This document shows, piece after piece, positions 28,453-37,962 of a stretch of DNA of 64,000 nt. Origin of the DNA: Myxococcota bacterium (GTDB lineage Bacteria > Myxococcota_A > UBA796). The translations under genes were made by a program, and so were the position numbers. The stretch is taken from assembly GCA_029251165.1 (NCBI GenBank), contig JAQXDW010000035.1:98805-162804 (forward strand), read 5' to 3'. The notes beneath the pieces are model-generated. The model was given only the letters and a program-made list of their open reading frames with translations, had not been told where the DNA came from and did not search any database. Position 1 is the first letter of the stretch. Each line of letters begins with the position of its first letter.

Positions 28453-30014
28453 TCTTGCACTTCGCCGGCCAGGTAGACCGCCTCGACGGTCAGCTCGGAG
28501 AGCGCTGACGCCTCGACGTCCCACGGAGACGCTGAGAGCACGGTGATGTCTGCGGTGCAGCCGACCGCGAGGCACCCGAGCACGCCGTCCTGACCGACCG
28601 CACGTGCGCCGCCCTGGGTGTAGGCGCTCAGCGCTGCGGTGAGGCTCATCGGGTGCTCGACGCCGACCGCTGACCACAGGCTGTTCGCCGCATGCAGCGT
28701 GGGCCACACCGGCCAGTCTGTCCCCAGCGCCATGTCGATGTCGTAGTCCTCCAGGGTGGTGTAGTCGTAGGCGCGCGCGAACCGCTCAGCGCCCCAGGCG
28801 TCCGCGGAGTCTCCGAATGCTGCGACCAGGGCGTGCGGCGGCTGGACCGAGACTGTCAGGCCCAGCGCGCTGATGCGGGTGTAGTCCGCTTCATCGATGA
28901 GAACTGCGTGATCGAGGACGTGGGGCTGGCCCAGGGGAGCCGCAGCCTCCAGGGCATCCAGCACTGCTGCGACTGCGGCATCTCCGTTGGCGTGGAACTT
29001 GAGCGGCAGGTCCACCGCCTCTGCACGGGCGACCACGTCGAGGAGCTGCTCGGCGGTGAAGTAGTGGCTGCCGTAGTCGTCCTGGGTTCCCTCCATTGGC
29101 TCGCTGACCCAGCTCTGCGCGGTGCCCATCGAGCCATCCACCCAGACCTTGGCGCCAGCAAATCGGACCCGATCTCCATCGTACACTCCGGCCAGTGCAG
29201 CGATCGACTCGACGTCTTCTGTCGAGAACAGCGGCACGTAGTAGTGGATGCGGACCGGAAGCTCGCCGCTGCGCTCGAGGGTCTCGTACAGCCAGGGCCA
29301 GGTCAGATCGAGGCCGGGGCTGGCGAGGATCTCAGAGACTGAGGTGATCCCGGAGGCTGGCAGGGCCGCGAGCTGCTCACGGAGGGGGGCGAGGAATTGC
29401 TCGTCGTTATAGTCGGCGAGGGTGACCGGGGTGATCAGCGACAGCGCCTCCTCCAGCAGCAGCCCGGTGGGCGCGCCGGTCTCTGGATCCCGGACGATCT
29501 CGCCGCCGATGGGATCGGGGGTGTCGGCGGTGATCCCGGCAGCCTCCATCGCGACGGAATTGATGAGCGCGGCGTGCCCGGAGCTGTCGACGAGCAGAAC
29601 GGGCCGATCGGAGACGACCGCATCCAGCGCCACCCCGCTTGGGGAATCGACCAGGGCATTGACCCAGCCAAAGCCGATGATCCAGGGCTCTTCCGGTGCC
29701 TCAGCGGCGTAGTCTTCCACCGCTGAGAGGATGCTGTTCATCGAGCCGGTTCCCAGCATCACCAGTCGCTCCATGACGAACGAGCCGGGAAGAAAGTGAG
29801 CGTGCGCGTCGTGGAAGCCAGGGAAGGCGGCACCGCTCAGGGCGATCGCTTCGGTGTCATCGCCGACCATCGCCTCAGCGTCTGCTCCGACCGCGACAAC
29901 AATTCCATCGGTGACAGCGATCGCGCCCGTGGCAGTCTCGGCATCGGTGAAGATCTCTCCGGTGAAGACCTGCTCGGCAGCGTCTCCTCCGCAGGCCAGC
30001 ATCAGCATCAGCAT
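28449..30014 (-). CDS. Lipoprotein amidohydrolase (YtcJ-like)
   Basis: 521 residues with a very short lipoprotein-type start (MLMLMLACGG). The metal-dependent hydrolase motifs are HDAHAHF near residue 70, a central SSGH region, KFHANGD, and GTDWPVWP toward the end. This is the amidohydrolase-3 subfamily acting on N-acyl or amide substrates; the substrate cannot be told. Envelope location is unusual but known. It sits three bases downstream of the thioesterase gene. Confidence 0.88.
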   Translation of the reverse strand: MLMLMLACGGDAAEQVFTGEIFTDAETATGAIAVTDGIVVAVGADAEAMVGDDTEAIALSGAAFPGFHDAHAHFLPGSFVMERLVMLGTGSMNSILSAVEDYAAEAPEEPWIIGFGWVNALVDSPSGVALDAVVSDRPVLLVDSSGHAALINSVAMEAAGITADTPDPIGGEIVRDPETGAPTGLLLEEALSLITPVTLADYNDEQFLAPLREQLAALPASGITSVSEILASPGLDLTWPWLYETLERSGELPVRIHYYVPLFSTEDVESIAALAGVYDGDRVRFAGAKVWVDGSMGTAQSWVSEPMEGTQDDYGSHYFTAEQLLDVVARAEAVDLPLKFHANGDAAVAAVLDALEAAAPLGQPHVLDHAVLIDEADYTRISALGLTVSVQPPHALVAAFGDSADAWGAERFARAYDYTTLEDYDIDMALGTDWPVWPTLHAANSLWSAVGVEHPMSLTAALSAYTQGGARAVGQDGVLGCLAVGCTADITVLSASPWDVEASALSELTVEAVYLAGEVQD

Positions 30015-30017
30015 GGC

Positions 30018-30506
30018 TTACTCCCGGAACTGCTTGCGCAGCTCTCGCATCTCAAGCCGTCGGGCGCGGCGGAGGTTTGCCTCCTTCAGCCGGCGGATCG
30101 TGGTGGGGTCGTCGCCGGGCTCCAGGGCTGGAATGCTCCGGGGCTGTCCGTGGGCGTCCAGCGCGACGAAGGTGAGGTAGGCGGTGCAGCAGTGGACCAG
30201 AGAGCCGGTGGCCGGATCCTCGGCATCCACTCGGACGCCGACCTCCATCGAGGTGCGCCATGCCTGGTTGACCTGCGACTTGAGGATCACCACCATGCCC
30301 CGACGCACCGGTCGGAGAAAGTGGAGCTGATCCATCGAGGCGGTCACCACTGCACCCTGGCAGAACCGCTGCGCGGAGATCGCCGCGCAGATGTCGCACC
30401 ACGCCGCGATCTGACCACCGAACACGGAGTCGTGGTTGTTGGTGTGGGTCGGGAGCACGATCTGGTGCATCTCGGAGCGGGTGTCGGCAGGGCTTCGTGA
30501 GGTCAT
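30018..30506 (-). CDS. Acyl-CoA thioesterase (YciA-like hotdog)
   Basis: 162 residues. The hotdog-fold signature HTNNHDSVFGGQIAAWCDI, with the Asn/Asp and GG motif, followed by the RPVRRGM strand, fits the YciA/acyl-CoA hydrolase family. It is a cytoplasmic enzyme hydrolysing acyl-CoA to free acid and CoA. The C-terminal 30 residues are an Arg-rich helix. Confidence 0.88.
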   Translation of the reverse strand: MTSRSPADTRSEMHQIVLPTHTNNHDSVFGGQIAAWCDICAAISAQRFCQGAVVTASMDQLHFLRPVRRGMVVILKSQVNQAWRTSMEVGVRVDAEDPATGSLVHCCTAYLTFVALDAHGQPRSIPALEPGDDPTTIRRLKEANLRRARRLEMRELRKQFRE

Positions 30507-30557
30507 GGGAGCACCGTATCGCGGAACCCTGCGGACTGATCAGGGTATGTCGGAGGC

Positions 30558-31382
30558 ATGAAGCAGACACTGATCACCGGAGCCAACACCGGGCTCGGGC
30601 TGGCCGCCTCTAAGATGCTCGCCCGCGCCGGTCACCACGTCATCATGCTGTGCCGGAGCCCGGAGCGGGGGGCTGCGGCGCTGGCGGAGGTGGCCGCTGA
30701 GGGCTCCGCAGAGCTGGTGCTGTGCGACCTGTCTGACTTCGCGCAGATTCGTCGGCTGTCCGAGACCTTCGCCGGTCGCTCGATCGATGTGCTGATGCAC
30801 AACGCCGGGATCGTGCTCACCGATCGTCAGGTCTGTCCTCAGGGCTTCGAGCGGACGATCTCGGTCAACCACCTCGCGCCCTACCTGCTCACCCACACCC
30901 TGTGGGGATGCCTCTCGCGGGGCAGCCGGGTGGTGATCGTCGCCTCCGATGCCCACCGGGCTGCGAGGCTGCAGCTTGCGACCTGGATGGCGGAGGAGAA
31001 ATTCTCAACGATTCAGCAGTATGGTTCGAGCAAGCTTTGTAACATCTTGTTCTCTGATGCCCTTGCTGTCCGAGCTCAGCCGCACGGCATCACCGTCAAC
31101 TGCCTCCATCCTGGGGCGGTGAACACCAGCCTCGGGGACCGCAACGACGTCTGGTACAGCGGCCTCGGAGCTTTCATCAAGCGCTTCCTGGCCAGCCCAG
31201 AGAAGGGCGCGGACACCCAGGTATGGCTTGCTGACTCCCCGGAGGTTGAGGGGCAGACCGGCGGCTACTACGCAAAGCGCAGGCTCGGGAGGCGGAGTCG
31301 TCAGGCTGGAGATGCGCAGCTTGCTCTCGAGGTGTGGCGTCACAGCGCTGCGCTTCTCCAGCTCGACCCGGACTGGCCATGA
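30558..31382 (+). CDS. Short-chain dehydrogenase/reductase
   Basis: 274 residues. The NAD(P)-binding motif is TGANTGLG, the NAG motif is HNAGIV, and the catalytic Tyr/Lys lie in YGSSK; the Ser precedes in VIVASDAHR. The length and the VNHLAPYLLTH motif resemble retinol-dehydrogenase-like SDRs. The substrate is unknown. The stop overlaps the ATG of a tiny downstream gene. Confidence 0.9.
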   Translation: MKQTLITGANTGLGLAASKMLARAGHHVIMLCRSPERGAAALAEVAAEGSAELVLCDLSDFAQIRRLSETFAGRSIDVLMHNAGIVLTDRQVCPQGFERTISVNHLAPYLLTHTLWGCLSRGSRVVIVASDAHRAARLQLATWMAEEKFSTIQQYGSSKLCNILFSDALAVRAQPHGITVNCLHPGAVNTSLGDRNDVWYSGLGAFIKRFLASPEKGADTQVWLADSPEVEGQTGGYYAKRRLGRRSRQAGDAQLALEVWRHSAALLQLDPDWP

Positions 31383-31525
31383 TTGGACTGTGGCTGCTGA
31401 CGACGGCGCATGCGGATGCGCCTGCACCGCCGAAGGTGGACCCACGCTTCCTGCCCGCGCCTCCGACGTTGCTGTCGCAGGTCACCCCGGTCGCGGAGCC
31501 ACAGCCCCTTGCCCATCCCTTGTGA
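31379..31525 (+). CDS. Small proline-rich secreted peptide
   Basis: 48 residues, starting in an ATGA overlap with the SDR stop. A short hydrophobic N-terminus ending in AHA (MIGLWLLTTAHADA) looks like a signal peptide, followed by about 35 Pro-rich residues. No family recognised. Coupling and the signal-like start favour a real gene. Confidence 0.4.
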   Translation: MIGLWLLTTAHADAPAPPKVDPRFLPAPPTLLSQVTPVAEPQPLAHPL

Positions 31526-31765
31526 GCGCTGCCGATCCTCTCGGAGAGAGGAGCCCCTAGCCCTCCGGTTTTGCTGCTTCAGGTACCACTTCCTGGATCG
31601 AGACGCCCGTAGTGTGCGGAGAGATGCGGTGTGCCGGCCGGCCACCCTGCGCTCCTCTCGCCGGCACCGTGAGGGGATGCTACAGACCCGAACAGGCACC
31701 GCGAGATGCTGTGCATTGTCGTGGTCACCAGCAGTGCTTGATGCCCCGGTGATACCTTGCCCGGC

Positions 31766-33577
31766 ATGAAGCCCTTCACCTTCGCGGTCATCGCCGACTC
31801 TCACTTCCACCCGCCGGGCATCCCTGCTCAGGCCGCCTGGGAGTCTGACGCCTCCTTCAACGATCGCAACCGTCACGCCGTCGAGCTCATCGCCCATGCT
31901 CGACCCGACTTCGTGGTGCATGTCGGCGACGTGCCGCACCCGGTGCCGGGCCTCGTGGCGCATGAGCGCGCGCTCGATGTCGCCCAGGCCACCTACGCTG
32001 CCCTGCCCTGTCCGCTGTTCATGGTTCCTGGCAACCACGACATCGGCGACAAGCCCCACCCCTGGGCACCCGCACCGACCGTAACCGAGGAGCGTCACGC
32101 AGCGTTTACGGCACGCTGGGGCCCGCCGTGGCAGGTCTTTGAGCACGCGGGCTGCCGGATGCTCCTCATCAACACCCCGGTCCTCAACTCCGGTCTGCCG
32201 ATGGAGGCGGAGCAGTGGGCTTGGCTGGAGGAGACCCTGGCTGTTGAGAAGCGGACCTTTGTCTTTCTCCACTACCCGCCGTTTCTCCTCCACCCCGATG
32301 AGGCTGAGCACTACGACAACCTCGCGGAGCCGGCCCGGTCGCGGCTGCTGAAGATGCTGGCGGGCACCGAGGCGATCTTCTGCGGACACGTCCACCGCTT
32401 CTTCTGGAACCCCATCGCAGGCACCGATCTCTACGTCGTCCCTGCGACCTCCTTCGTCCGCCCCGGCTACAGCGAGCTGGGTCGGACCGGTCCGGGAGCG
32501 GAGTTTGGGCGCAGCGATGAAGACAAGCTGGGAATTGCATTTGTGCATGTCACGGAGTCCGGACATCGGGTGGAGTGGGTGCGCACCAACCAGCCACGCC
32601 CTGCCCTGCCCGCTCTGATGCCAGGCAAGGCTCCGCCGCCACGCTGTCCGCTGGGGGTCACCCTCCGGCATGCCTGGGACCAGCCGCTGGATGTTCCCTG
32701 CGACGGGCTCGATCCGTTCCGCCGCAAGCAGGCGCGGGACGATCTGGTCATCCAGGCGATCTGGGAGCTTGGCGTCAGCCAGCTTCGCCTGCCGATCGCC
32801 GACCTCATCCAGCCCACCACCCGCGCCCGACTCGTCGACCTCGCCCGCCACGGGCAGCGCGCGGTCCTGTTCTCTGCTGAGCTGCCCGACGCGGAGGTCC
32901 TCTCGCTGCTCGTGGAGCACCGGGAGATCATCACCGCCTTCGAGCTGATCGTGCCGCGAAGCTGGGTGTCACGGACCGACCTGCTGCCTGATCTCGACGG
33001 TCTCCCCCCGGTGTGGATCTCAGCAGTCGGTCGCAAGACCGCCACCGATGAGGTCTGCTTCTCCCACTTCCCCCAGCCCGGCTTCCTTCCCGAGGAAGAC
33101 ATCGACCTGCCCAGCGGCGCAGTGGTCCGCATCTCACCAGAGCGGGATGCCTTCGAGGGCGTGGCGGCGGCGGCGAGCGTGGGCGCGGCGGCTGCACACG
33201 TCTGGCTGCCGCGTGCGGAGGAGTCCAGCCGGTTCACGGACGATGCTGCAGTCTCGCGACGGGTCGTGGAGGCGGCGATTGCTGCCTATGCCAACCCAGA
33301 GGTCTCGGTGTTCCTCGATGCCTTCCTCGACCACGACCGCGGCTACTACCCCCGCAACGGCCTGCTCACCCGACAGACCGCACCGAGGCCGGCCCTGCAC
33401 GCGCTGCGGAGTCTCTCTCGTCTCCTGCCGGCTGGAGGCACCGTGACCCGGACCGAGACTGGCTATGCCTTCTCTACCGGCGCGCAGCTGCTCATGGCTG
33501 AGGGGGCGGAGGGAATCGACCTCGCGACCGGACAGCCTGCGCGGAGCAGTCCCCGGTGGGTCGTCGGCGCTCAGTAG
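31766..33577 (+). CDS. Calcineurin-like metallophosphoesterase with extra C-terminal domain
   Basis: 603 residues from the ATG at 31766. Residues 1-270 are a class III phosphodiesterase-type core: DSHFH, VGD, PGNHD, and GHVHRF supply the two-metal site. The remaining 330 residues (from PLGVTLRHAW) look like a separate alpha/beta domain, possibly TIM-barrel-like, without a family I can name. Substrate candidates are cyclic nucleotides or phosphoesters. The end overlaps the convergent pentapeptide gene by seven bases. Confidence 0.85.
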   Translation: MKPFTFAVIADSHFHPPGIPAQAAWESDASFNDRNRHAVELIAHARPDFVVHVGDVPHPVPGLVAHERALDVAQATYAALPCPLFMVPGNHDIGDKPHPWAPAPTVTEERHAAFTARWGPPWQVFEHAGCRMLLINTPVLNSGLPMEAEQWAWLEETLAVEKRTFVFLHYPPFLLHPDEAEHYDNLAEPARSRLLKMLAGTEAIFCGHVHRFFWNPIAGTDLYVVPATSFVRPGYSELGRTGPGAEFGRSDEDKLGIAFVHVTESGHRVEWVRTNQPRPALPALMPGKAPPPRCPLGVTLRHAWDQPLDVPCDGLDPFRRKQARDDLVIQAIWELGVSQLRLPIADLIQPTTRARLVDLARHGQRAVLFSAELPDAEVLSLLVEHREIITAFELIVPRSWVSRTDLLPDLDGLPPVWISAVGRKTATDEVCFSHFPQPGFLPEEDIDLPSGAVVRISPERDAFEGVAAAASVGAAAAHVWLPRAEESSRFTDDAAVSRRVVEAAIAAYANPEVSVFLDAFLDHDRGYYPRNGLLTRQTAPRPALHALRSLSRLLPAGGTVTRTETGYAFSTGAQLLMAEGAEGIDLATGQPARSSPRWVVGAQ

Positions 33578-34536
33578 TCCGCGACCTTCACGAGCCCGCT
33601 GCGCTTCCGCAGCCACAGCTCGATGCCGTCTCGGCGCGCCAGTCCCGCAGCGAGGTGGGCGAGCAGGGCGGGGGTGGCCAGGGTGGTGAGGTCACCGAGG
33701 CGGGTGAAGTCGGGGACGACCAGTGCCGAGATCACGACCTCCAGCTCGTCGGTGTCTCCGCTGATGATGATCTCATTATCGTTGGCTAACGATGCTTCTC
33801 GAGAAGAGCCAGCCGATCTCCAGGCGGCAAGCGCGAGGACGAGTCCGGCCCGAAAGACCCCGTCAAAGTCTCCACGGATCCAGACGCCCTCCGCCGAGAT
33901 CGGAGCGCGGTCGGGCGCATCCTCGTTGACCTCAAGCCCCCTGCGCTTGAGGTCAGCGAGGGCATCCGGACTCAGGGCGCTCCGACGGATCCCGGCGGCG
34001 TCGATGCGGGCGCTGGTGACCGTCGCCATCAGCAGGTCTGCCCACTGCAGATCGGCTCCCCGCAGGTCTGCCCCGCTCAGGGTGGCTCCCCGCATCCGAG
34101 CGCGCTGGAGGTTGGCTCCCTGGAGGCTGGCGCTGGAGAGGTCGGCGCCCTGAAGGATGACCCGCTGTGCGCGGGCCTGGTTCAGCTCAGCGAATCGCAG
34201 GTCTGCCCCGATGAGGACTGCGCTCTCCAGCTGGGTGCTGTGCAGCCGGGCGTTGCGGAGATCGGCGTCGTTGAGCCGTGCGCGCTGGAGGTTGGCTCGG
34301 CTGAGCTGGGCACTGGAGAGGTCGGCACCCCGGAGGTCGGCACCAAACAAGTTGGCTCCAGTCAGGGTCGCTCCAGACAGATCTGCACCGCGCAGGTCGG
34401 TGCTCCGCAGCGCAGCCGTGGAGAAGTCGAGTCCGCGAACCGGTCGCCCCGCAGCGAGATAGCTCAGCAGCAGCTTTCCCTTGAGGTCGACGTCGAGATG
34501 GGGGCCGGGGATGGGGAGAGAGTCGTCGTACAACAC
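33571..34536 (-). CDS. Pentapeptide-repeat protein
   Basis: About 320 residues. I favour GTG 34536, which has AAGGA upstream; the frame is open to a TTG at 34593. Roughly residues 35-170 are tandem A(D/N)LxX pentapeptides (DLRGADLSGATLTGANL) forming a right-handed quadrilateral beta-helix. The C-terminal 140 residues are non-repetitive. Some such proteins mimic DNA and protect gyrase; nothing here shows that role. Confidence 0.85.
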   Translation of the reverse strand: MLYDDSLPIPGPHLDVDLKGKLLLSYLAAGRPVRGLDFSTAALRSTDLRGADLSGATLTGANLFGADLRGADLSSAQLSRANLQRARLNDADLRNARLHSTQLESAVLIGADLRFAELNQARAQRVILQGADLSSASLQGANLQRARMRGATLSGADLRGADLQWADLLMATVTSARIDAAGIRRSALSPDALADLKRRGLEVNEDAPDRAPISAEGVWIRGDFDGVFRAGLVLALAAWRSAGSSREASLANDNEIIISGDTDELEVVISALVVPDFTRLGDLTTLATPALLAHLAAGLARRDGIELWLRKRSGLVKVADY

Positions 34537-34587
34537 AGTGTCCTTGGATTCAGACGCTAAACTAAGCGGCTCACAGGAGTCCTCAAG

Positions 34588-34782
34588 ATGCAATCACCTG
34601 GCCTGCCTCCGCCGAGCACCGCGCGGCGGATCCCCGCTTTGGATGTACCGGGCACCGCTCGTTCCAGGATGCCGCGCAGCGTCCTGAAGCGCCGTGTCCT
34701 GGAGCGCCGTGTCCTGGAGCGCCGTGAAGGCGCCGGGAGCGCTGGCGGCCCCACCCCCTGCCCCCTCGGTCAGGCGCGATGA
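34588..34782 (+). CDS. Possible small Arg/Pro-rich protein coupled to aminotransferase
   Basis: 64 residues with AGGAG eight bases before the ATG and an ATGA overlap with the next gene. It contains a perfect tandem 15-bp duplication (34691-34705 and 34706-34720), giving a repeated RRVLE. No family is seen, and the opposite strand is also open here, so it may be spurious. Confidence 0.25.
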   Translation: MQSPGLPPPSTARRIPALDVPGTARSRMPRSVLKRRVLERRVLERREGAGSAGGPTPCPLGQAR

Positions 34783-35954
34783 AGGCCATCCTCGGTGATC
34801 GAAGCCTATTTCCGGACCTCTCCTGGAGCGTCTACCTCAACCACGCGGCGATCTCTCCGCCCTCTCTACCGGTCCTCCAGGCTGCTGCTGCGGTCTCGCA
34901 GGCGTATGCGTCACAGGGTGTTACGGCCTTTCCGGTCTGGATGGAGTCTCGGGAGGTGCTGCGCGGCAAGCTCGCCCGCCTCATCTCCGCCCAGCCCGAG
35001 GACATTGCCCTGACCGCCAACACCACCGCCGGCGTGATCTCCGTGGCCAACTGCTTTCCGTGGAAGCGGGGCGATGGTGTGGTGGTGTTCTCGGGAGAAT
35101 TTCCCACCAACGTCACTCCCTGGCAGCAGGCTGCGCGCAGCTTTGATCTGCGCCTCACCTCGCTCCCCCTGTCCGGCTTCGGAGACGGCAGCGGCGTGGG
35201 ACTCGCCCGGCTGGAGGATGCGCTCAAGGGGGGCGTGGCCCTCGTCGCGGTCAGCGCGGTGCAGTTCCAGACCGGCCTGCGCATGCCGATCAAGGCGATG
35301 GCGGATCTCGCGCACCGCTACGGCGCCCAGCTGTTTGTCGACGGCATCCAGGCTGTCGGTGCGATCCCGGTGGATGCCCGAGACGTGGACTACCTCGCCG
35401 TCGGCTCTCACAAGTGGCTCATGGGAATCGAGGGCTGCGGGTTTCTCTACGTCCATCCCGATCGCATCGGCGCGCTGGTTCCACGCATGGCGGGCTGGCT
35501 GTCTCATGAAGATGGCATCGGCTTTCTGTTTGAGGGAGCTGGACACCTCAAGTACGACCGACCAATTCGACGCCGGGCGGACTTCCTGGAGGCTGGGGCG
35601 TACAACTCGGCGGGCTTCCAGGCGCTGCTCGCGTCGGTCTCTCTCTTGGAACACATCGGTGTTACGGCGATCTCTGCGCACATCACCGCGTACCTCGATG
35701 TGCTGGAGGCCGGCCTGCTCGCTCAGGGCTTCACCAGCCTGCGGGCTGCAGATCCGGCAGCACGCTCGGGAATTCTCAGCATGCTGCCGCCTGAGGGGGT
35801 GGACCTTATCTCCCTCGCTGAGGACATCAACGCCCGAAGCATCGGCGTGACCACGCCCGACGGCCGGCTGCGCTTCTCGCCGCACTGGCCCAACAGCCGC
35901 GACGAGATCCCGGTCGTGCTGGCGGCAACCGAGGCGGCCCTCAGATCGCCTTGA
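34779..35954 (+). CDS. Class V aminotransferase / cysteine desulfurase-like PLP enzyme
   Basis: 391 residues. Fold-type I PLP enzyme: NHAAISPPS at the start, TANTTAGV, VDGIQAVGAIPVD (Asp and Gln contacting PLP), and VGSHKW with the Schiff-base Lys at 212. The active-site Cys of NifS/IscS-type desulfurases is not evident, so aminotransferase or lyase activity on an unknown amino acid is as likely. The 3' end overlaps the convergent radical-SAM gene by 14 bases. Confidence 0.88.
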   Translation: MKAILGDRSLFPDLSWSVYLNHAAISPPSLPVLQAAAAVSQAYASQGVTAFPVWMESREVLRGKLARLISAQPEDIALTANTTAGVISVANCFPWKRGDGVVVFSGEFPTNVTPWQQAARSFDLRLTSLPLSGFGDGSGVGLARLEDALKGGVALVAVSAVQFQTGLRMPIKAMADLAHRYGAQLFVDGIQAVGAIPVDARDVDYLAVGSHKWLMGIEGCGFLYVHPDRIGALVPRMAGWLSHEDGIGFLFEGAGHLKYDRPIRRRADFLEAGAYNSAGFQALLASVSLLEHIGVTAISAHITAYLDVLEAGLLAQGFTSLRAADPAARSGILSMLPPEGVDLISLAEDINARSIGVTTPDGRLRFSPHWPNSRDEIPVVLAATEAALRSP

Positions 35955-36993
35955 AGCCCTGGTCTCCCCAGATGTCCAGGTAGTTCTGCCAGACGCCTTC
36001 GCAGAGGTCAGCACGGCTGCAGGTGTCACAGGCCTGTGGGTGTCCCTTGAGGTCGTGTCGCTTGCGATCCTGCCAGTTGAACCGGGCCCTGCCGCCGTCA
36101 ATCCGGGTGACGCCGTCGACCTCTCCGTCGCCGTGCTTGTCGCTGCGGATGGAGCAGTCGGTGGACAGATCCCGGTACTCGCCCATGTACTTCTTCAGCA
36201 GCCGCTCGCTTCGGCGCAGCGCTGTCGGGAGCACACAGAGGGGAAATCCGCCGAAGGTGAAGGTCTTCTTGAAGTGGTACTCGTTGAGCAGGATCGCCTT
36301 CTCGAGCACCGGCACGACCTTGTCGTAGCGCGGGGTCAGGGAGCGACTTCCCTCGGCATAGCCCTCAGGTCGAATGAAGTTGATGCGGATGTCGTCCAGC
36401 GCCATGTCCTGGTAGAAGAATCGCATCATCTTTGGCAGGTAACGGTAGTTCCAGCCATTGAGGACGATGTTGATGGACAGCCCGTCGGGCAGGTGTCCTG
36501 CGGCGCGCTTCTCGTTGAGGTAGCGGATCGCAGCACACTTCTTCTCGAAGTTGCCCGGCACCCGGGTCAGCCGATCCTCCAGAGAGGCGGTGTGTCCGTG
36601 CATGGAGATGGTGATCCGGGTCAGCCCGGCGTCGAGGATGCGGTCGGTGAAGTGCTTCAGGCGCAGCTTGGTGGCGTTGGTCGCGATGGCGATTCGGGTG
36701 AAGCCGATCTCGCGGCCATAGGCCACGGACTGCACGATCTTCGGGTAGGTGGTGGGCTCTCCGCCCAGGAAGCCCAGCGAGCGGTGTCCGGCAGCGTGCC
36801 ACTGCCGGATCTCAGCCTTCATCTGATCAAACGGCATGTAGCTGCGATCTTCTTTCTTGGGGAGACCGTCCAGGCAGAACACACAGCGGTTGTTGCACGC
36901 CTTGCCGATGTTGATCTCGACGTTTCGGCGGACATCCCGCAGCGGGTTGTACAGCTGGTTGCCGGCAGGGGGATCGGGCTGCTCTTTGGGCAT
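35941..36993 (-). CDS. Radical SAM protein of the HXS-type operon (distal)
   Basis: 350 residues from ATG 36993. The SAM/cluster motif is C33-x3-C37-x2-C40 (ACNNRCVFC), then FLGGEPTTYP and ISMHGHTASLEDRLTRV. The C-terminus has FPLC and then CDTCSRADLCEGVW, a putative auxiliary-cluster set. It is closely similar to the 14115 enzyme of the other island and is the last gene of the operon running from 41470. It is likely a peptide-modifying enzyme; the specific reaction is unknown. Confidence 0.88.
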   Translation of the reverse strand: MPKEQPDPPAGNQLYNPLRDVRRNVEINIGKACNNRCVFCLDGLPKKEDRSYMPFDQMKAEIRQWHAAGHRSLGFLGGEPTTYPKIVQSVAYGREIGFTRIAIATNATKLRLKHFTDRILDAGLTRITISMHGHTASLEDRLTRVPGNFEKKCAAIRYLNEKRAAGHLPDGLSINIVLNGWNYRYLPKMMRFFYQDMALDDIRINFIRPEGYAEGSRSLTPRYDKVVPVLEKAILLNEYHFKKTFTFGGFPLCVLPTALRRSERLLKKYMGEYRDLSTDCSIRSDKHGDGEVDGVTRIDGGRARFNWQDRKRHDLKGHPQACDTCSRADLCEGVWQNYLDIWGDQGFKAI

Positions 36994-37002
36994 GGGATCG
37001 TC

Positions 37003-37962
37003 CTATCCCTGAATCGGGGTCAGTTCGGTGGTCGGCCACTTGCGAGCGTACTCATCGAACACCCCCATGCAGACCCCCTGCAGGGTGCAGCGGTCGCACT
37101 GGGAGACATGGACCCGCTTTCGGTCCGGTGCCCAGGAGTAAAGCCCGTCGAATTTCACGGAGCCGGGCTGGGCGGTCCACTCGACAGTCACCCGGGGATC
37201 CCAGTGCAGATCGTTGGACAGCGTCCGGTGCGCACCCAGCAGGCACATCGGCACCCCGAAGAACCGCAGGACCGCTGTCTGTGCGGCTGGCACAGAGCGG
37301 GGCAGGACATCCGCGAGCACGCTCAGCGGCACCGCGAGGTCTTCATAGGCATCCAGACCAGCCCCCTCCGGGGTGGTGTTGGAGACGACGATGAGCTTCG
37401 CGCCCAGCGCGTCTGCCAGGGCGATGGTCTGGGGGAGCTTCTCTGCGTTGTCGCGGGTGAGCACGGTGTTGACGAAGGCACCAAAGCCTGGCTTGAGCGA
37501 GACGCAGCGGCGGATTGCCTCGGTGACCCGCTCAAAGCTTCCCTCTCGCCGCGCGAGGGCATCGTGGGTCGCGGCGTCGGGACCGTGCAGGGAGAACAGG
37601 GCCTCGTCGAGAAAGGGGAGGACCGTCTCGGCGAAGCCTGGCCGGGACAGCATGGTGCCGATGGTGCCGATAGAGGTGCGCATTCCAAGCTTCTTGGACA
37701 GGCGGAGGATGTCGCGGAAGCGAGGGTGTATCGTTGGCTCTCCGCCAGTAAAATGGACCCCGTTGCCGCCCCGCTCGGCATGCTGACGCACCACCGTTGC
37801 GGCCCGCCCCCAGGTCACAGGAAAGCGCTTGAAGCGGGCCATCCGGTGCTCCTCAGAGCAGAACACACACCGCTCCGGGCAGGTGTAGGTCAGGTGCAGC
37901 TCCAGCCGACGCATGATCTGACCATCGGGACCGATCCAGGGCGTGAGGACAGGCTCTTTCAT
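37003..37962 (-). CDS. Radical SAM protein of the HXS-type operon (middle)
   Basis: 319 residues from ATG 37962, chosen because it makes an ATGA overlap with the preceding gene. The motif is C28-x3-C32-x2-C35 (TCPERCVFC), followed by FTGGEPTIHPRF and FSLHGPDAATHDAL. C-terminal cysteines VPMC and CDRCTLQGVCMGVF match the pattern of the 35941 and 15947 products. Nine bases separate it from the next gene. Confidence 0.88.
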   Translation of the reverse strand: MKEPVLTPWIGPDGQIMRRLELHLTYTCPERCVFCSEEHRMARFKRFPVTWGRAATVVRQHAERGGNGVHFTGGEPTIHPRFRDILRLSKKLGMRTSIGTIGTMLSRPGFAETVLPFLDEALFSLHGPDAATHDALARREGSFERVTEAIRRCVSLKPGFGAFVNTVLTRDNAEKLPQTIALADALGAKLIVVSNTTPEGAGLDAYEDLAVPLSVLADVLPRSVPAAQTAVLRFFGVPMCLLGAHRTLSNDLHWDPRVTVEWTAQPGSVKFDGLYSWAPDRKRVHVSQCDRCTLQGVCMGVFDEYARKWPTTELTPIQG

